Source of the DNA: Staphylococcus sp. NRL 16/872
GTDB lineage: Bacteria > Bacillota > Bacilli > Staphylococcales > Staphylococcaceae
Direction: 5' to 3'
Length of the DNA: 64,000 nucleotides
NCBI RefSeq assembly: GCF_022815905.2
Contig: NZ_CP119327.1
Location: 558,001-622,000 of the forward strand
Below, in pieces: positions 53,084 to 61,998 of the stretch. The translations under genes were made by a program, and so were the position numbers. Under the pieces are notes generated by a model, which saw only the letters and a program-made list of their open reading frames with translations, did no database searches and had not been told where the DNA came from. Position 1 is the first letter of the stretch. The number at the start of each line of letters is the position of its first letter.

Positions 53084-55189
53084 TTAGACTGGTTTAATAC
53101 ATATATACTTCACTTCATCATGTTGTAATGTAATTTGAAATGTTGCATGATTTTTTTCTTGAATAAATAATTCAGTTTTTGGATGGTTAGAGCGATCTAA
53201 TTGTTTCATAATGCTCTTTTCAATATAAACAGGCAAGTTATCTTGTGGCATTAAATGTTGTATAGAGCCATGTTCATTATTGAGCGTATTTACTATAAAT
53301 AGTGAATTTTCGTTTAATTCATTTTGGAAATGATAGTGCTGTTTACTATCGGACAAATAGCGATCATTAATTTTATTAAAGAGAATAAAATGATAATTTC
53401 CATCTTTACGACTCATTAGATAGTTATTTGCAATGATAATGGGTTCATCTACAAAAGGTGTTATAAATTGATACAAATGCATGATGGGAAGGATACTTCC
53501 GTGATGATTAAATAGTGAAATATACATAGGATCATTTTCAATTAATTTATAACAAATGCCACCCCCGTATTTTAATAAAGCAGTTAAATGACATACTAAA
53601 TCGGACAATTGTATCGGATGAGTACCATTATTTGTATATTTAAAACAGCGTAGCGAAAGACTGCTATATACAAATTGTGTTGAAGGTATTTTGGAATCTT
53701 CAATAAAACGTATATAGTTTTCAAAATGTGTACTTGCATGTGTAAAGCCCCGTTGTTTATCGATTAATACATTTTTTGTATTAATATTTTCAATATCTAC
53801 AAAGTAATAGTCAAAGTTCATGCGATTCATAATATCGTAAGTTTCTTGTAAGGTGTCACATTGATGGAGTAAGCCATCGACGATTAAGCCGAATTTAATT
53901 GCACGATTTTTATTTTTTAACTTTAAATGGGCTATATGAATATCTTGAATAGTCATAGATTCAGTATCAAAAACGAGCATAAATTTAACCATTTTTTTAT
54001 TCCATTGATAATCTCGATTACTCTGTAAAAATGAAATGATGAGACGATAAATTTCTTTGAATTCAGATTGATTTTTAATAGTAACTGCTAGACTAATTTT
54101 CTTTTCAAAAAGTTTCTCAAAACATCTATTTAACAAATTAAAATTGATTTGTTGCCCAAGAATGTCACTTACATCATTAATCAAAATAGCAGAATTAGGT
54201 AGATGAGAAAGTTCAATATTGTAAAAATCATTAAATACAAATTGAAATAATTCATTTGTATTTTGAAAATGAATAAATGCTTTCGAAGATTTAGTATTGG
54301 TTTGAGTTTCAATATTATGAATGTCAATATGAGTTGTTTCAGTGGTTAAATGATCCGTAAATTCAAATTGTGAAATTAAATCTAAATGTTTGTCTTCTAT
54401 ATAATGTCTAAATTTAATTTTAGGCATTGGCTCTAAACTATTTAATTTTGAACGAAATTGTTTGGGGTTATAGCCTAAATACTTCTTAAATTGATTTGTA
54501 AAATTTGTGTGACTACTAAAACCTGATAATTCAGAAATCGCAGTGATGGATTGATTTGTGGATAATAGTAGATTTAAAGCATGAATAATTTTTAAACTTG
54601 TATAAAAATCTTTGAAGTTCATATTAAGATAACGTACAAATAAATTGGAACAATAAGACTCAGAAATAACAGCATATTGAGCTAAATCTTGTAGAGAAAT
54701 GTTATTAGTTATATTTTCATTTATTAATAATAAAATGTTCGATAGTATTTGATGATCTACCGACATTTTAGGGATGTAGCTCGTTTCGTTTCTAACTACG
54801 GCTTCTTTATAAAGTGTTTGAATGATTTTTGAGATGGCCTCTTCATCTTGAGGTTCATTGTTTGAAAAGTGAGTAATACTTTGCAAAATGATGGACTTAA
54901 TAAATCGGTTAGATTGTAAAAGATGGCGATCAAAATAACAATTAAAGAACGTATTATCCTCTAAATAAAAGTATGCGACAGGGATTTTAAGTTCTATTAA
55001 ATTTTTAGCCATTTCTATTTGATATAAATCACCTTGATTAATGATTGCAATGTGATTTTGTAAATCTTTGCTTTCTCCATTTATTGAAATAATTAACTCA
55101 TTGGTTAGCGAAAAAAGTAAAATAACATGGTTAATATTACGTGTTGGTGCGGAAGTGATATGTTCATGTAAGAGAAGGTTGCTACTCAT
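53084..55189 (-). CDS. rsp: AraC-family virulence and biofilm regulator Rsp
   Basis: A large AraC/XylS-type regulator of 701 residues. The helix-turn-helix domain is N-terminal-central (about residues 160-255) with ISLQDLAQYAVISESYCSNLFVRY and the second helix pair AISELSGFSSHTNFTNQFKKYLGYNPKQFR. A further ~440 residues follow and include a glycoside-hydrolase-like barrel region (...FDYYFVDIENINTKNVL...). Length and synteny with sarZ-gltT identify Rsp, which in S. aureus represses surface adhesins, activates the long non-coding RNA SSR42 and affects agr and toxin expression. AGGAG lies about 10 nt before the ATG. A 925-bp gene-free region is divergent. Confidence 0.82.
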   Translation of the reverse strand: MSSNLLLHEHITSAPTRNINHVILLFSLTNELIISINGESKDLQNHIAIINQGDLYQIEMAKNLIELKIPVAYFYLEDNTFFNCYFDRHLLQSNRFIKSIILQSITHFSNNEPQDEEAISKIIQTLYKEAVVRNETSYIPKMSVDHQILSNILLLINENITNNISLQDLAQYAVISESYCSNLFVRYLNMNFKDFYTSLKIIHALNLLLSTNQSITAISELSGFSSHTNFTNQFKKYLGYNPKQFRSKLNSLEPMPKIKFRHYIEDKHLDLISQFEFTDHLTTETTHIDIHNIETQTNTKSSKAFIHFQNTNELFQFVFNDFYNIELSHLPNSAILINDVSDILGQQINFNLLNRCFEKLFEKKISLAVTIKNQSEFKEIYRLIISFLQSNRDYQWNKKMVKFMLVFDTESMTIQDIHIAHLKLKNKNRAIKFGLIVDGLLHQCDTLQETYDIMNRMNFDYYFVDIENINTKNVLIDKQRGFTHASTHFENYIRFIEDSKIPSTQFVYSSLSLRCFKYTNNGTHPIQLSDLVCHLTALLKYGGGICYKLIENDPMYISLFNHHGSILPIMHLYQFITPFVDEPIIIANNYLMSRKDGNYHFILFNKINDRYLSDSKQHYHFQNELNENSLFIVNTLNNEHGSIQHLMPQDNLPVYIEKSIMKQLDRSNHPKTELFIQEKNHATFQITLQHDEVKYICIKPV

Positions 55190-55324
55190 ATATGTGTATC
55201 TCCTGATCGTTAGTATAGTTTTGAAAAATAATATCGTTCAACATGTTTTGAGGATAATAAAAGCTATTATAAATTAAAAGATAAGAAAAATTAATAGTGA
55301 AAAATAAAAACTTTTTAAGTAATT

Positions 55325-55330
55325 TATAAT
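55325..55330 (+). promoter_or_regulatory. candidate -10 box for the rsp-divergent RNA
   Basis: A perfect TATAAT at 55325-55330 with no consensus -35, suggesting an activator-dependent promoter. The distance to rsp and the orientation fit activation by Rsp, but this is inferred. Confidence 0.4.
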
Positions 55331-55336
55331 GAAAGC

Positions 55337-56126
55337 GTTAAAATTTTTCATCTATACACAATATAAATAAATTTTTAAGAATATAGCGTGATTGATTTGG
55401 AAATTTTCAATAGTGTAGGATAATTCTTTATATTGCATAATAAATATAGATTTCAAAGCAAGTTAACTTTATATCGAAGTAATCGTTAATGAAGTTCATT
55501 TTAATAATTAAAATAAGAAAGCTTGAAATCAATAATTTATGTATTAGTTCTGTCTTAACATCATTGAACAACATCATGAAGAATATTTAGCATCAAGAAA
55601 CAAGCAACTAACAACTAAGAAACAACAACTAGACAAATTAAAATGCTATTCATGTGCATAGGTCAACAACAAATCTCATAAAGCTCATTTCATTTCATGC
55701 ATTAAGAACAACATCAAGATATTCCAACACCCAAGTGAAACAACATGCATCAACTTCTCGTGTGGAATGAAATATCATTACTCTTAACTACATCAGGCCT
55801 AAACAACAAAGTAGAGGATGAAATTTTATGAGAGTAGTCAGTCATCACAACTTTGAATCCCTATACAACTTAGATTAAGAATATACACAAATGTACACAT
55901 AGCACGAGGTATTAACAGTAGCCAAACAACGTATATTTAGAACTAGCTTAATTCCCCAGTTAATTTAAATATTAATATTAAGTATTTCAGTTTTACTTAT
56001 ATACCTAAATGTATGTATCATAAATGCTTTAAACATCAAGAAAATATTCCTCTTTAAGAAATTGAATAGAATTAATACACTACAGACTGAAGTTAAACTC
56101 GTTGAGGAGAAGCTTCAGTCTTTTAT
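55337..56126 (+). ncRNA. SSR42-like long non-coding RNA, divergent from rsp
   Basis: A 925-bp gap starting at the rsp ATG contains no open frame longer than a few tens of codons on the plus strand. It has a strand-biased A/C-rich composition over about 55550-55950 (runs such as AACAACATC) and ends in a strong intrinsic terminator at 56084-56126. In S. aureus the gene divergent from rsp is SSR42, a stable RNA of about 0.9-1.2 kb that depends on Rsp and regulates alpha-toxin and other virulence genes. Size, location, direction and terminator all fit. The 5' end is inferred from the TATAAT box. Sequence similarity to SSR42 was not tested. Confidence 0.7.
56084..56126. terminator. terminator of the long RNA
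   Basis: A 9-bp perfect stem, AGACTGAAG with CTTCAGTCT, a 20-nt loop, then TTTTAT. The right arm contains the stop codon of the convergent DUF1722 gene, so it may also end that transcript. Confidence 0.8.
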
Positions 56127-56501
56127 ATTGACTATTTTTAATACGTGACTTTCTAATAAATAGGTAACATTATATTTTTGAGCTAAGTCTTTTAAAAATG
56201 TAAGCAACTCAATTTTAGTAATTGTCTCGTTTTGAAATTCATTTTTTAAAGTTTTAGATTTTTCTTTTTCCTCTTCAGTAGCATCATTTTTGAAATATCC
56301 CCACATATGGTCGTAAGCATTAATAATTGTGCCTTTTGTAGGATTCATTCTTAAAGCTTCTTCAATTTTTAATTGTACTTCTTGTAATGACGGAGATGAT
56401 TTGAGTAATTCACGAATTTCGTTATAGTATTGTTGGCTATGAAGTAACACATGATACTTTTCCTCACGCCATAGCTTTTCAATATAACCACGTTCTTTCA
56501 T
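56115..56501 (-). CDS. YbgA-like protein (DUF1722)
   Basis: A 128-residue DUF1722 (YbgA family) protein: EKLWREEKYHVLLHSQQYYNEIRELL near the N-terminus and the AYDHMWGYFKN motif with the conserved HMWGYFK core. The remaining helices end in LLESHVLKIVNI. YbgA domains occur beside DUF523/photolyase functions in other bacteria; its biochemical role is unclear. No membrane segment. GGAG lies upstream of the ATG. Stop codon inside the terminator of the opposing RNA. Confidence 0.83.
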   Translation of the reverse strand: MKERGYIEKLWREEKYHVLLHSQQYYNEIRELLKSSPSLQEVQLKIEEALRMNPTKGTIINAYDHMWGYFKNDATEEEKEKSKTLKNEFQNETITKIELLTFLKDLAQKYNVTYLLESHVLKIVNIKD

Positions 56502-56578
56502 AACATCACTCCTTTCTCGTTTCTATAGTAATTATTAATGTATTACCACTGCACTCAATATTTAATGTATAAGATAAT

Positions 56579-56624
56579 AAAAAAGATCAAAATCCTATTA
56601 TCAATGATAAGATTTTGATCTTAT
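56579..56624 (-). terminator. terminator of corA
   Basis: A 12-bp perfect stem, 56583-56594 with 56611-56622; on the minus strand it runs into a T-rich tract. It lies just beyond the corA stop. Confidence 0.83.
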
Positions 56625-56646
56625 TTTTAAATAAATCATTCATTTT

Positions 56647-57591
56647 TCAAAGTTGCTGTTTACGCCACAAGAAGATACTAACAATCATTACAAGTATGAG
56701 TGAAATGCCGACAACGATCATCCATGAGAGATAACTTTTATCATCAATTGGAAGCGGCACGTTCATTCCAAAGAAACTAAAAACAAGTGTTGGCAATGTA
56801 AGTAAAACGGTAAATAACGTCAATGTTTTCATAATGTTATTCATTTCATTAGATAGTAATGAAGAGTATGATGTCGTAATACTTTCTAGGATACTTGTAT
56901 AAAGTTCAGTTGTCTCAATCGCTTGGTTATTTTCAATCACTAAATCTTCAAGTAAATCCTCATCTTCTTCGAAACGTTTAATCGCTGGTAAGCGGAATAG
57001 TTTTTTAATAATAGTATCGTTCCCTTTTAGTGCGGCTAAGAAGTATACTAAACTTTTTTCAACTTCCATTAATTTGTAAAGTTGTTTGTTAGTAATATTA
57101 TTTTTCAATTCACGTTCTATACGAATTCGTGATTTATTCAAAAGTCGTAAATTTCTGTTGTAGTGGTTAGAAATTGTTAAGAGAATATCTAATGCAAAGC
57201 GACTGTGATATTTCAAATTAACATTATCTTGGCGTGTATAATTTTCTAAGAATTCATTCTCAGCATCGCAAATAGTTAAAATAATTCCTTTTCCGATAAC
57301 AATGCCTAAAGGAATGGTTACGAATGAAAGCACACGTCGATTCGTAGAGCTAACAATTGGTAAATCGACAATAATTAATGAGTAACCCGTATCCTCATCA
57401 TATTCAATACGTGCACTTTCCTCGGAATCTAATGGATCTCGAATAAAGTCTTCAGGAAGATTATATTGTTCAATTAACTCCTCGATTTCTTCTCTATCTG
57501 GTTCTACAACATTAATCCATGATGCAGAACGATCTAACAGTGTTGTTTCAACAATTTCATTAGTCGTTGTATGTTTGTATGCAGTTAGCAT
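56647..57591 (-). CDS. corA: CorA-family magnesium/divalent metal channel
   Basis: A 314-residue CorA channel with a large cytoplasmic N-terminal domain and two C-terminal helices (TLTLFTVLLTLPTLVFSFF and LSWMIVVGISLILVMIVSIFL). The GMN signature is present as FFGMNVPLP at the end of TM1. Mg2+ uptake or other divalent transport is the likely function. It lies 30 bp downstream of a TetR gene and is probably its operon partner. Confidence 0.9.
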   Translation of the reverse strand: MLTAYKHTTTNEIVETTLLDRSASWINVVEPDREEIEELIEQYNLPEDFIRDPLDSEESARIEYDEDTGYSLIIVDLPIVSSTNRRVLSFVTIPLGIVIGKGIILTICDAENEFLENYTRQDNVNLKYHSRFALDILLTISNHYNRNLRLLNKSRIRIERELKNNITNKQLYKLMEVEKSLVYFLAALKGNDTIIKKLFRLPAIKRFEEDEDLLEDLVIENNQAIETTELYTSILESITTSYSSLLSNEMNNIMKTLTLFTVLLTLPTLVFSFFGMNVPLPIDDKSYLSWMIVVGISLILVMIVSIFLWRKQQL

Positions 57592-57621
57592 GGTTAATGG
57601 TTCCTTTCATATTCAATTAGT

Positions 57622-58236
57622 CTAAGTTGTTTGAGTACGTGCGTAATGATTTTCTGCCATAATTCTTAATGGACCGTTGTAAACGATTTTGAAAATGTGT
57701 TGCGTCAATTCATCAACAGTAATACGATTGTCATCCTGTACCCAATATTTAATAGTGGAAATGGTGGCACCGGCTACATAACTATGAAAATACATTTCAG
57801 GGATGCCATCAATTTCATGATTAACACTTATATATTTTTGCATATTTTCCTTTATTAAGAAATAAATTTTATCTTCAAGCTTACTTTTTCTATTTAATTG
57901 AAGAATAGTATGGTAGAAGTCAATATTATCAGCAATATGTTGCAAGATCTTCGTTAACGTATTATTTATAAATTCATCCGCGATATTTTCTGGGGAACTA
58001 GCATTAAAATGATTGAATTGGGATAAAGACCATATTTCAGAAATATATTCATCTTCCATATCTGATAATAGCGTATATTTATCTTCATAATGTAAGTAAA
58101 ATGTACCACGATTAATATCAGCTTGATTGGAAATATCTTGAACAGTAATTTTATCGAGATCTTTTTCTTTTAGTAGCTGTATAAAGGCTTTCTTTATTGC
58201 TGACTTTGTCTTTCTGATTCGCCTATCTTCTTTCAT
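57622..58236 (-). CDS. TetR-family transcriptional regulator
   Basis: A 204-residue regulator with the TetR helix-turn-helix KITVQDISNQADINRGTFYLHYEDKYTLL near residues 30-58 and a C-terminal domain of the TetR_C_8 type. The start at 58236 is fixed by GGAGG eight nt upstream; a longer frame begins 23 codons earlier without a site. It is divergent from the YhgE-like exporter, its probable target, and followed by corA 30 bp later. Confidence 0.87.
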   Translation of the reverse strand: MKEDRRIRKTKSAIKKAFIQLLKEKDLDKITVQDISNQADINRGTFYLHYEDKYTLLSDMEDEYISEIWSLSQFNHFNASSPENIADEFINNTLTKILQHIADNIDFYHTILQLNRKSKLEDKIYFLIKENMQKYISVNHEIDGIPEMYFHSYVAGATISTIKYWVQDDNRITVDELTQHIFKIVYNGPLRIMAENHYARTQTT

Positions 58237-58314
58237 ATATATCGACCTCCAATAAGTTATTAGACAAAAATAACTAATCTGTTCAAAACCATACGCTATT
58301 CGCATAATTGATTA

Positions 58315-58343
58315 TTGTTTATTTTTGACTACCTCATTATAAT
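58315..58343 (+). promoter_or_regulatory. promoter of the YhgE-like gene
   Basis: -35 TTGTTT (58315-58320), 17-bp spacer, -10 TATAAT (58338-58343). Confidence 0.6.
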
Positions 58344-58400
58344 TTACAACGTATTAAATATTCAACACATTGTTCAATAAAAAATAGGAGGTATTAGAAG

Positions 58401-59684
58401 ATGCATATTTTCAAAAGTATTTTACTTTGGGCTACACCTTTAGCTGCGATTGCTTTATTAGTTATCTTTTCTTTAGCATTTTATCCAGCATTCAATCCAA
58501 AACCTAAAGAAATGCCAATTGCAGTTGTAAATAATGATAAAGGCGTAGATATCCAAGGTCATAAAGTAAATATTGGTAAAAAAATTGAAGATAAATTAAT
58601 GGATAGTCGTTCTGAAACAATTAAATGGATTAACGTAGACGACGAATCAGATATTCAAAAAGATATGGAAAATGAAAAATATTATGGGGTTGCTATTTTT
58701 GATGAAGACTTCTCAAAAAATGCGATGAGCAAAACGCAAAAAGTAGTCATGGATAGCAAAAAATCAGAAATGCAACAAAAGGTTGAATCAGGAGAGGTTC
58801 CACCTCAAGCAGCAAAAGAAATGCAAGAAAAAATGGGGAATAAAAGTGTTGATGTAAAACAAGCTACTTTCAAAACAATTGTTAACAAAGGCGTTAGCAT
58901 GCAAGCATCTCAAATGGTGTCAAAAGTTTTAAGTGGTATGGGCGATAATTTGAATAATCAAATTACTAAACAAAGTATCGATACGTTATCTAAACAAGAC
59001 GTAAAAGTAGACGCATCTGATATTAAAGGCATTACAAACCCTGTTAAAGTTGATAACCAAGACTTACATTCAATTGCTAGCCATCAAGGTGGCGGTAATG
59101 CAGCATTCTTAATGTTTATGCCAGTATGGATGGGCTCATTAGTATCATCTGTATTATTATTCTTTGCATTTAGAACAAGTAATAATGTCGAAAGGAAACA
59201 ACGTATTATTGCTTCATTAGGACAAATTGTTGTAGCAGTCATTACAGCGGTATTAGGAAGCTTTAGCTTCGTTTACTTCATGCATGGTGTATTAGGATTT
59301 GACTTCGGTTTAGGTCATATTAATCGCGTAGCATTATTCTTAACAATTTCAATGTTAGGATTTATCGGTTTAATCTTAGGAATTATGGTTTGGTTAGGTA
59401 TGAAAGCTTTACCAATCTTCATTCTACTTATGTTCTTTAGCATGCAACTTGTTACATTGCCTAAAGAAATGCTTCCAAAAAAATATCAAACTTGGGTATA
59501 TAACATCGATCCGTTTACACATTATGCTAATTCTTTAAGAAGAATTATTTACATGAATGAGCATCTTACTATGAATACAACAACTTGGATGATGGTTGGC
59601 TTTATGATCTTCGGTGTAATTTCAGTTATTGTATCTGCAATGGTTAGAAAACATAGTACAAAACGTACTGAAGTACCATCATAA
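58401..59684 (+). CDS. YhgE/Pip-like ABC-2 membrane protein
   Basis: A 427-residue membrane protein of the YhgE/DUF3533 type. One N-terminal helix (LLWATPLAAIALLVIFSLAF) is followed by a large external domain with PIAVVNNDKGVDIQGHKVNIG, and then about five transmembrane helices from residue 245 on. Such proteins act as ABC-2-like exporters or phage-receptor-like components; no ATPase is adjacent. GGAGG precedes the ATG. The divergent TetR is the likely regulator, with inducible drug or lipid export as inference. Confidence 0.82.
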   Translation: MHIFKSILLWATPLAAIALLVIFSLAFYPAFNPKPKEMPIAVVNNDKGVDIQGHKVNIGKKIEDKLMDSRSETIKWINVDDESDIQKDMENEKYYGVAIFDEDFSKNAMSKTQKVVMDSKKSEMQQKVESGEVPPQAAKEMQEKMGNKSVDVKQATFKTIVNKGVSMQASQMVSKVLSGMGDNLNNQITKQSIDTLSKQDVKVDASDIKGITNPVKVDNQDLHSIASHQGGGNAAFLMFMPVWMGSLVSSVLLFFAFRTSNNVERKQRIIASLGQIVVAVITAVLGSFSFVYFMHGVLGFDFGLGHINRVALFLTISMLGFIGLILGIMVWLGMKALPIFILLMFFSMQLVTLPKEMLPKKYQTWVYNIDPFTHYANSLRRIIYMNEHLTMNTTTWMMVGFMIFGVISVIVSAMVRKHSTKRTEVPS

Positions 59685-59782
59685 GAATAATTTGAGAAAC
59701 CTTAGTTTAGCCAAAATAATGGTTAAACTGGGGTTTATTTTTCAAGAATTAAAATCTGAAAATTTAAACTTTAATATATCGG

Positions 59783-59810
59783 TTGACTATTTTTTGAAAG
59801 AGAGTATTAT
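59783..59810 (+). promoter_or_regulatory. promoter of mepR
   Basis: -35 TTGACT (59783-59788), 16-bp spacer, -10 TATTAT (59805-59810). The MepR operator begins 4 bp after the -10 box. Confidence 0.65.
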
Positions 59811-59814
59811 ATTC

Positions 59815-59828
59815 GTTAGATATCTAAC
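59815..59828. promoter_or_regulatory. MepR operator in the mepR promoter
   Basis: GTTAGATATCTAAC, a perfect 14-bp palindrome with the GTTAG signature of MepR sites, covering the expected transcription start. It explains autoregulation. Confidence 0.8.
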
Positions 59829-59844
59829 TAAATGGAGTGAGGAT

Positions 59845-60273
59845 ATGGAAGCAACATATCAATACTTAATCAGAATGTTAGCACATGAAATGAAAAATTA
59901 CGCTGACAGAAAATTAGATGAGTATAATGTGACCCAAGAACAAAGTCATACGCTAGGTTATATCTATCGACATAAAGACAAAAGTATCACGCAGAATGAA
60001 TTATTAAAAACGTTTCAACGTAAGGGCTCAACGGTAAGTTCCACTTTAAAGAGTTTAGAGAAAAAAGGCTTGATTTATCGCACGGTTGATCCTGATGATT
60101 CAAGACGTAAGAATTTAAAACTTACTGAAGAAGGCAATCGTTTAGTAGAATCGTTTGTTAGTATTTTCGATGAAATTGAATTGATTTTAGTTAAAGATTT
60201 TGAGGACAGCGAGAAAGAACAATTGAAGTCACTTTTTGAAAGAATGTATGAAAATATTAAAAATGCAAATTAA
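59845..60273 (+). CDS. mepR: MarR-family repressor MepR
   Basis: A MarR-type repressor of the multidrug efflux gene mepA, 142 residues. The winged helix is ITQNELLKTFQRKGSTVSSTLKSLEKKGLIYRTVDPDDSRRKNLKLT. Drug binding (biocides, dyes) releases it from DNA. The ATG at 59845 follows GGAGTGAGG and sits just after a MepR operator. A longer in-frame leader reaches back to 59629 but has no start signal. It precedes mepA with a hairpin and two further operators between them. Confidence 0.9.
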   Translation: MEATYQYLIRMLAHEMKNYADRKLDEYNVTQEQSHTLGYIYRHKDKSITQNELLKTFQRKGSTVSSTLKSLEKKGLIYRTVDPDDSRRKNLKLTEEGNRLVESFVSIFDEIELILVKDFEDSEKEQLKSLFERMYENIKNAN

Positions 60274-60282
60274 ATGCAAGTA

Positions 60283-60329
60283 CGGGACAATACACAACAT
60301 TTAACTTGAGTTAAGTCCCGATTATTTTT
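60283..60329 (+). terminator. hairpin between mepR and mepA
   Basis: CGGGAC pairs with GTCCCG and encloses a perfect inner hairpin TTAAC/GTTAA; an A/T-rich run follows. It could attenuate mepR read-through into mepA. Confidence 0.55.
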
Positions 60330-60338
60330 GGATATATA

Positions 60339-60367
60339 GTTAGGTATCTAATTATTAGATATCTAAG
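60339..60367. promoter_or_regulatory. two MepR operators upstream of mepA
   Basis: GTTAGGTATCTAAT (60339-60352) and ATTAGATATCTAAG (60354-60367) are adjacent palindromes of the MepR type, one base apart. Their presence before mepA, with a single site before mepR, mirrors S. aureus mepRA and predicts strong mepA repression. Confidence 0.8.
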
Positions 60368-60386
60368 ATAAAAGGAGATTATGGAA

Positions 60387-61742
60387 ATGAAAGACGAGCA
60401 ATTATATTATTTTGAAGAATCACCGATATTTAAAGCGATGATGCACTTTTCATTGCCAATGATGATTGGTTCATTATTAAGTGTTATATATGGTATTTTA
60501 AACGTTTACTTTATTGGATTTTTAGACAACAGTCACATGATTTCAGCCATTTCACTCACATTGCCTATCTTTGCAGTATTAATGGCTTTCGGTAATTTAT
60601 TCGGTGTAGGTGGAGGAACATATATTTCACGTTTACTCGGTGCCAAAGATTACACAAAGAGTCATTATGTAAGTAGCTTTTCAATCTTTAGTAGTTTTAT
60701 TTTTGGTGTTATCATTGCTATCATTGCAACACCATTCACAGATCAAATTGCTAGCGTGTTAGGTGCTAGTGGTCAAACATTAAAATTCACAAGTGATTAT
60801 TTGAAAGTTCAATTTTTAAGCACACCATTTGTTATTCTATTCTTTGTCTTAGAACAATTTGCACGTGCGATTGGTAAACCAATAATTTCAATGATTGGTA
60901 TGATTTCAAGCGTAGTATTAAACATGATTTTAGATCCTATTTTAATCTTTGGTGTCCACTTAGACGTAGTAGGGGCAGCATTAGGTACAGCCATTTCAAA
61001 TTTAGTAGCCGCGTTATTCTTTATTATCTATATTGCAATTAAAGATGATACGTTATCATTAAATATCAAACACGCTAAACCCACTAAAGAAATGGTACAA
61101 GAAATCTTTAAAATAGGTATTCCAGCATTCTTAATGGTTGTCTTAATGGGTGTTACAGGTTTAGTGGTCAATTTATTTTTAGCACATTACGGAAACTATG
61201 CTATTGCAAGTTACGGTATTTCATTCAGACTTGTGCAATTCCCAGAATTAATTATTATGGGATTATCTGAAGGTGTTATTCCATTAATTGCATATAACTT
61301 CGTTTCTAATAAAACGCGTATGAAAGATACAATTAAAGCAGTTATTTTATCTATAGTAGCTATCTTTGCGGTATGTATGACAATCGTATTATTATTCGGT
61401 CATTCAATCGTTCAATTATTTAGCACTGATCCACAAATCGTGACATTAGCTACATTTATCTTAAAAGTCACTATGACATCTTTACTATTAAACGGAATTG
61501 GTTTCTTATTTACAGGAATGCTTCAAGCAACAGGGCAAGGACGTGGCGCTACAATCATGGCTATTGCTCAAGGTACTGTCATTATCCCAGTACTCTTCGT
61601 ACTTAACGCTTTATTCAGCTTACCAGGCGTTGTTTGGTCATTATTAATTGCTGAAACAATTTGTGCATTATTAGCTATGTTAATTGTTTACTTATTAAGA
61701 AATCAACTTACTGTCGATAAACAAGCGCTAATTGAAGAATAA
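60387..61742 (+). CDS. mepA: MATE multidrug efflux pump MepA
   Basis: A MATE-family cation/drug antiporter, 451 residues and 12 transmembrane helices, exporting biocides, dyes and fluoroquinolones in S. aureus. The sequence matches S. aureus MepA from the first residues ([23 protein letters not shown]), through LGAKDY and the [12 protein letters not shown] segment. ATG at 60387 has GGAG nine nt upstream; an ATG two codons earlier is too close to it. MepR-controlled by two adjacent operators. S. aureus has mepB next; here the following gene is ycnJ, so mepB is absent at this locus. Confidence 0.95.
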   Translation: MKDEQLYYFEESPIFKAMMHFSLPMMIGSLLSVIYGILNVYFIGFLDNSHMISAISLTLPIFAVLMAFGNLFGVGGGTYISRLLGAKDYTKSHYVSSFSIFSSFIFGVIIAIIATPFTDQIASVLGASGQTLKFTSDYLKVQFLSTPFVILFFVLEQFARAIGKPIISMIGMISSVVLNMILDPILIFGVHLDVVGAALGTAISNLVAALFFIIYIAIKDDTLSLNIKHAKPTKEMVQEIFKIGIPAFLMVVLMGVTGLVVNLFLAHYGNYAIASYGISFRLVQFPELIIMGLSEGVIPLIAYNFVSNKTRMKDTIKAVILSIVAIFAVCMTIVLLFGHSIVQLFSTDPQIVTLATFILKVTMTSLLLNGIGFLFTGMLQATGQGRGATIMAIAQGTVIIPVLFVLNALFSLPGVVWSLLIAETICALLAMLIVYLLRNQLTVDKQALIEE

Positions 61743-61794
61743 TTATTTTTTGAAAATGAAGAACATAAAATTGAATAATTATTAAAATGTAAAA

Positions 61795-61833
61795 AGAGAA
61801 CCTGAAACATTATCAAATGTCTCAGGTTCTTTG
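61795..61833 (+). terminator. terminator of mepA
   Basis: Stem AGAACCTGA with TCAGGTTCT plus further pairs (ACA/TGT), followed by TTG. Confidence 0.72.
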
Positions 61834-61998
61834 ACGTTTTGAAAGTAACTAACTGTATTAAAAATACGCTTGAATCGGGCTTTTTTATCAACTACATTTT
61901 TTTGGATAAAAAGTGACAAATTAGAATTATTATTGTTAAAAAGTAAACATTATTTTATCATTATTAAATGAGCAAAATTTTATAGGAGGATGTCAATA

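Noticed and set aside
58344..58400. ATTCAACACATTGTTCAAT as a TetR operator before the YhgE-like gene
   Set aside because: Symmetry is only partial, with several mismatches between arms; not strong enough to list.
59629..59844. 72-residue N-terminal extension of mepR
   Set aside because: It overlaps the 3' end of the YhgE-like gene and spans the mepR promoter and operator; the ATG at 59845 has a good ribosome site and gives the normal MepR length.
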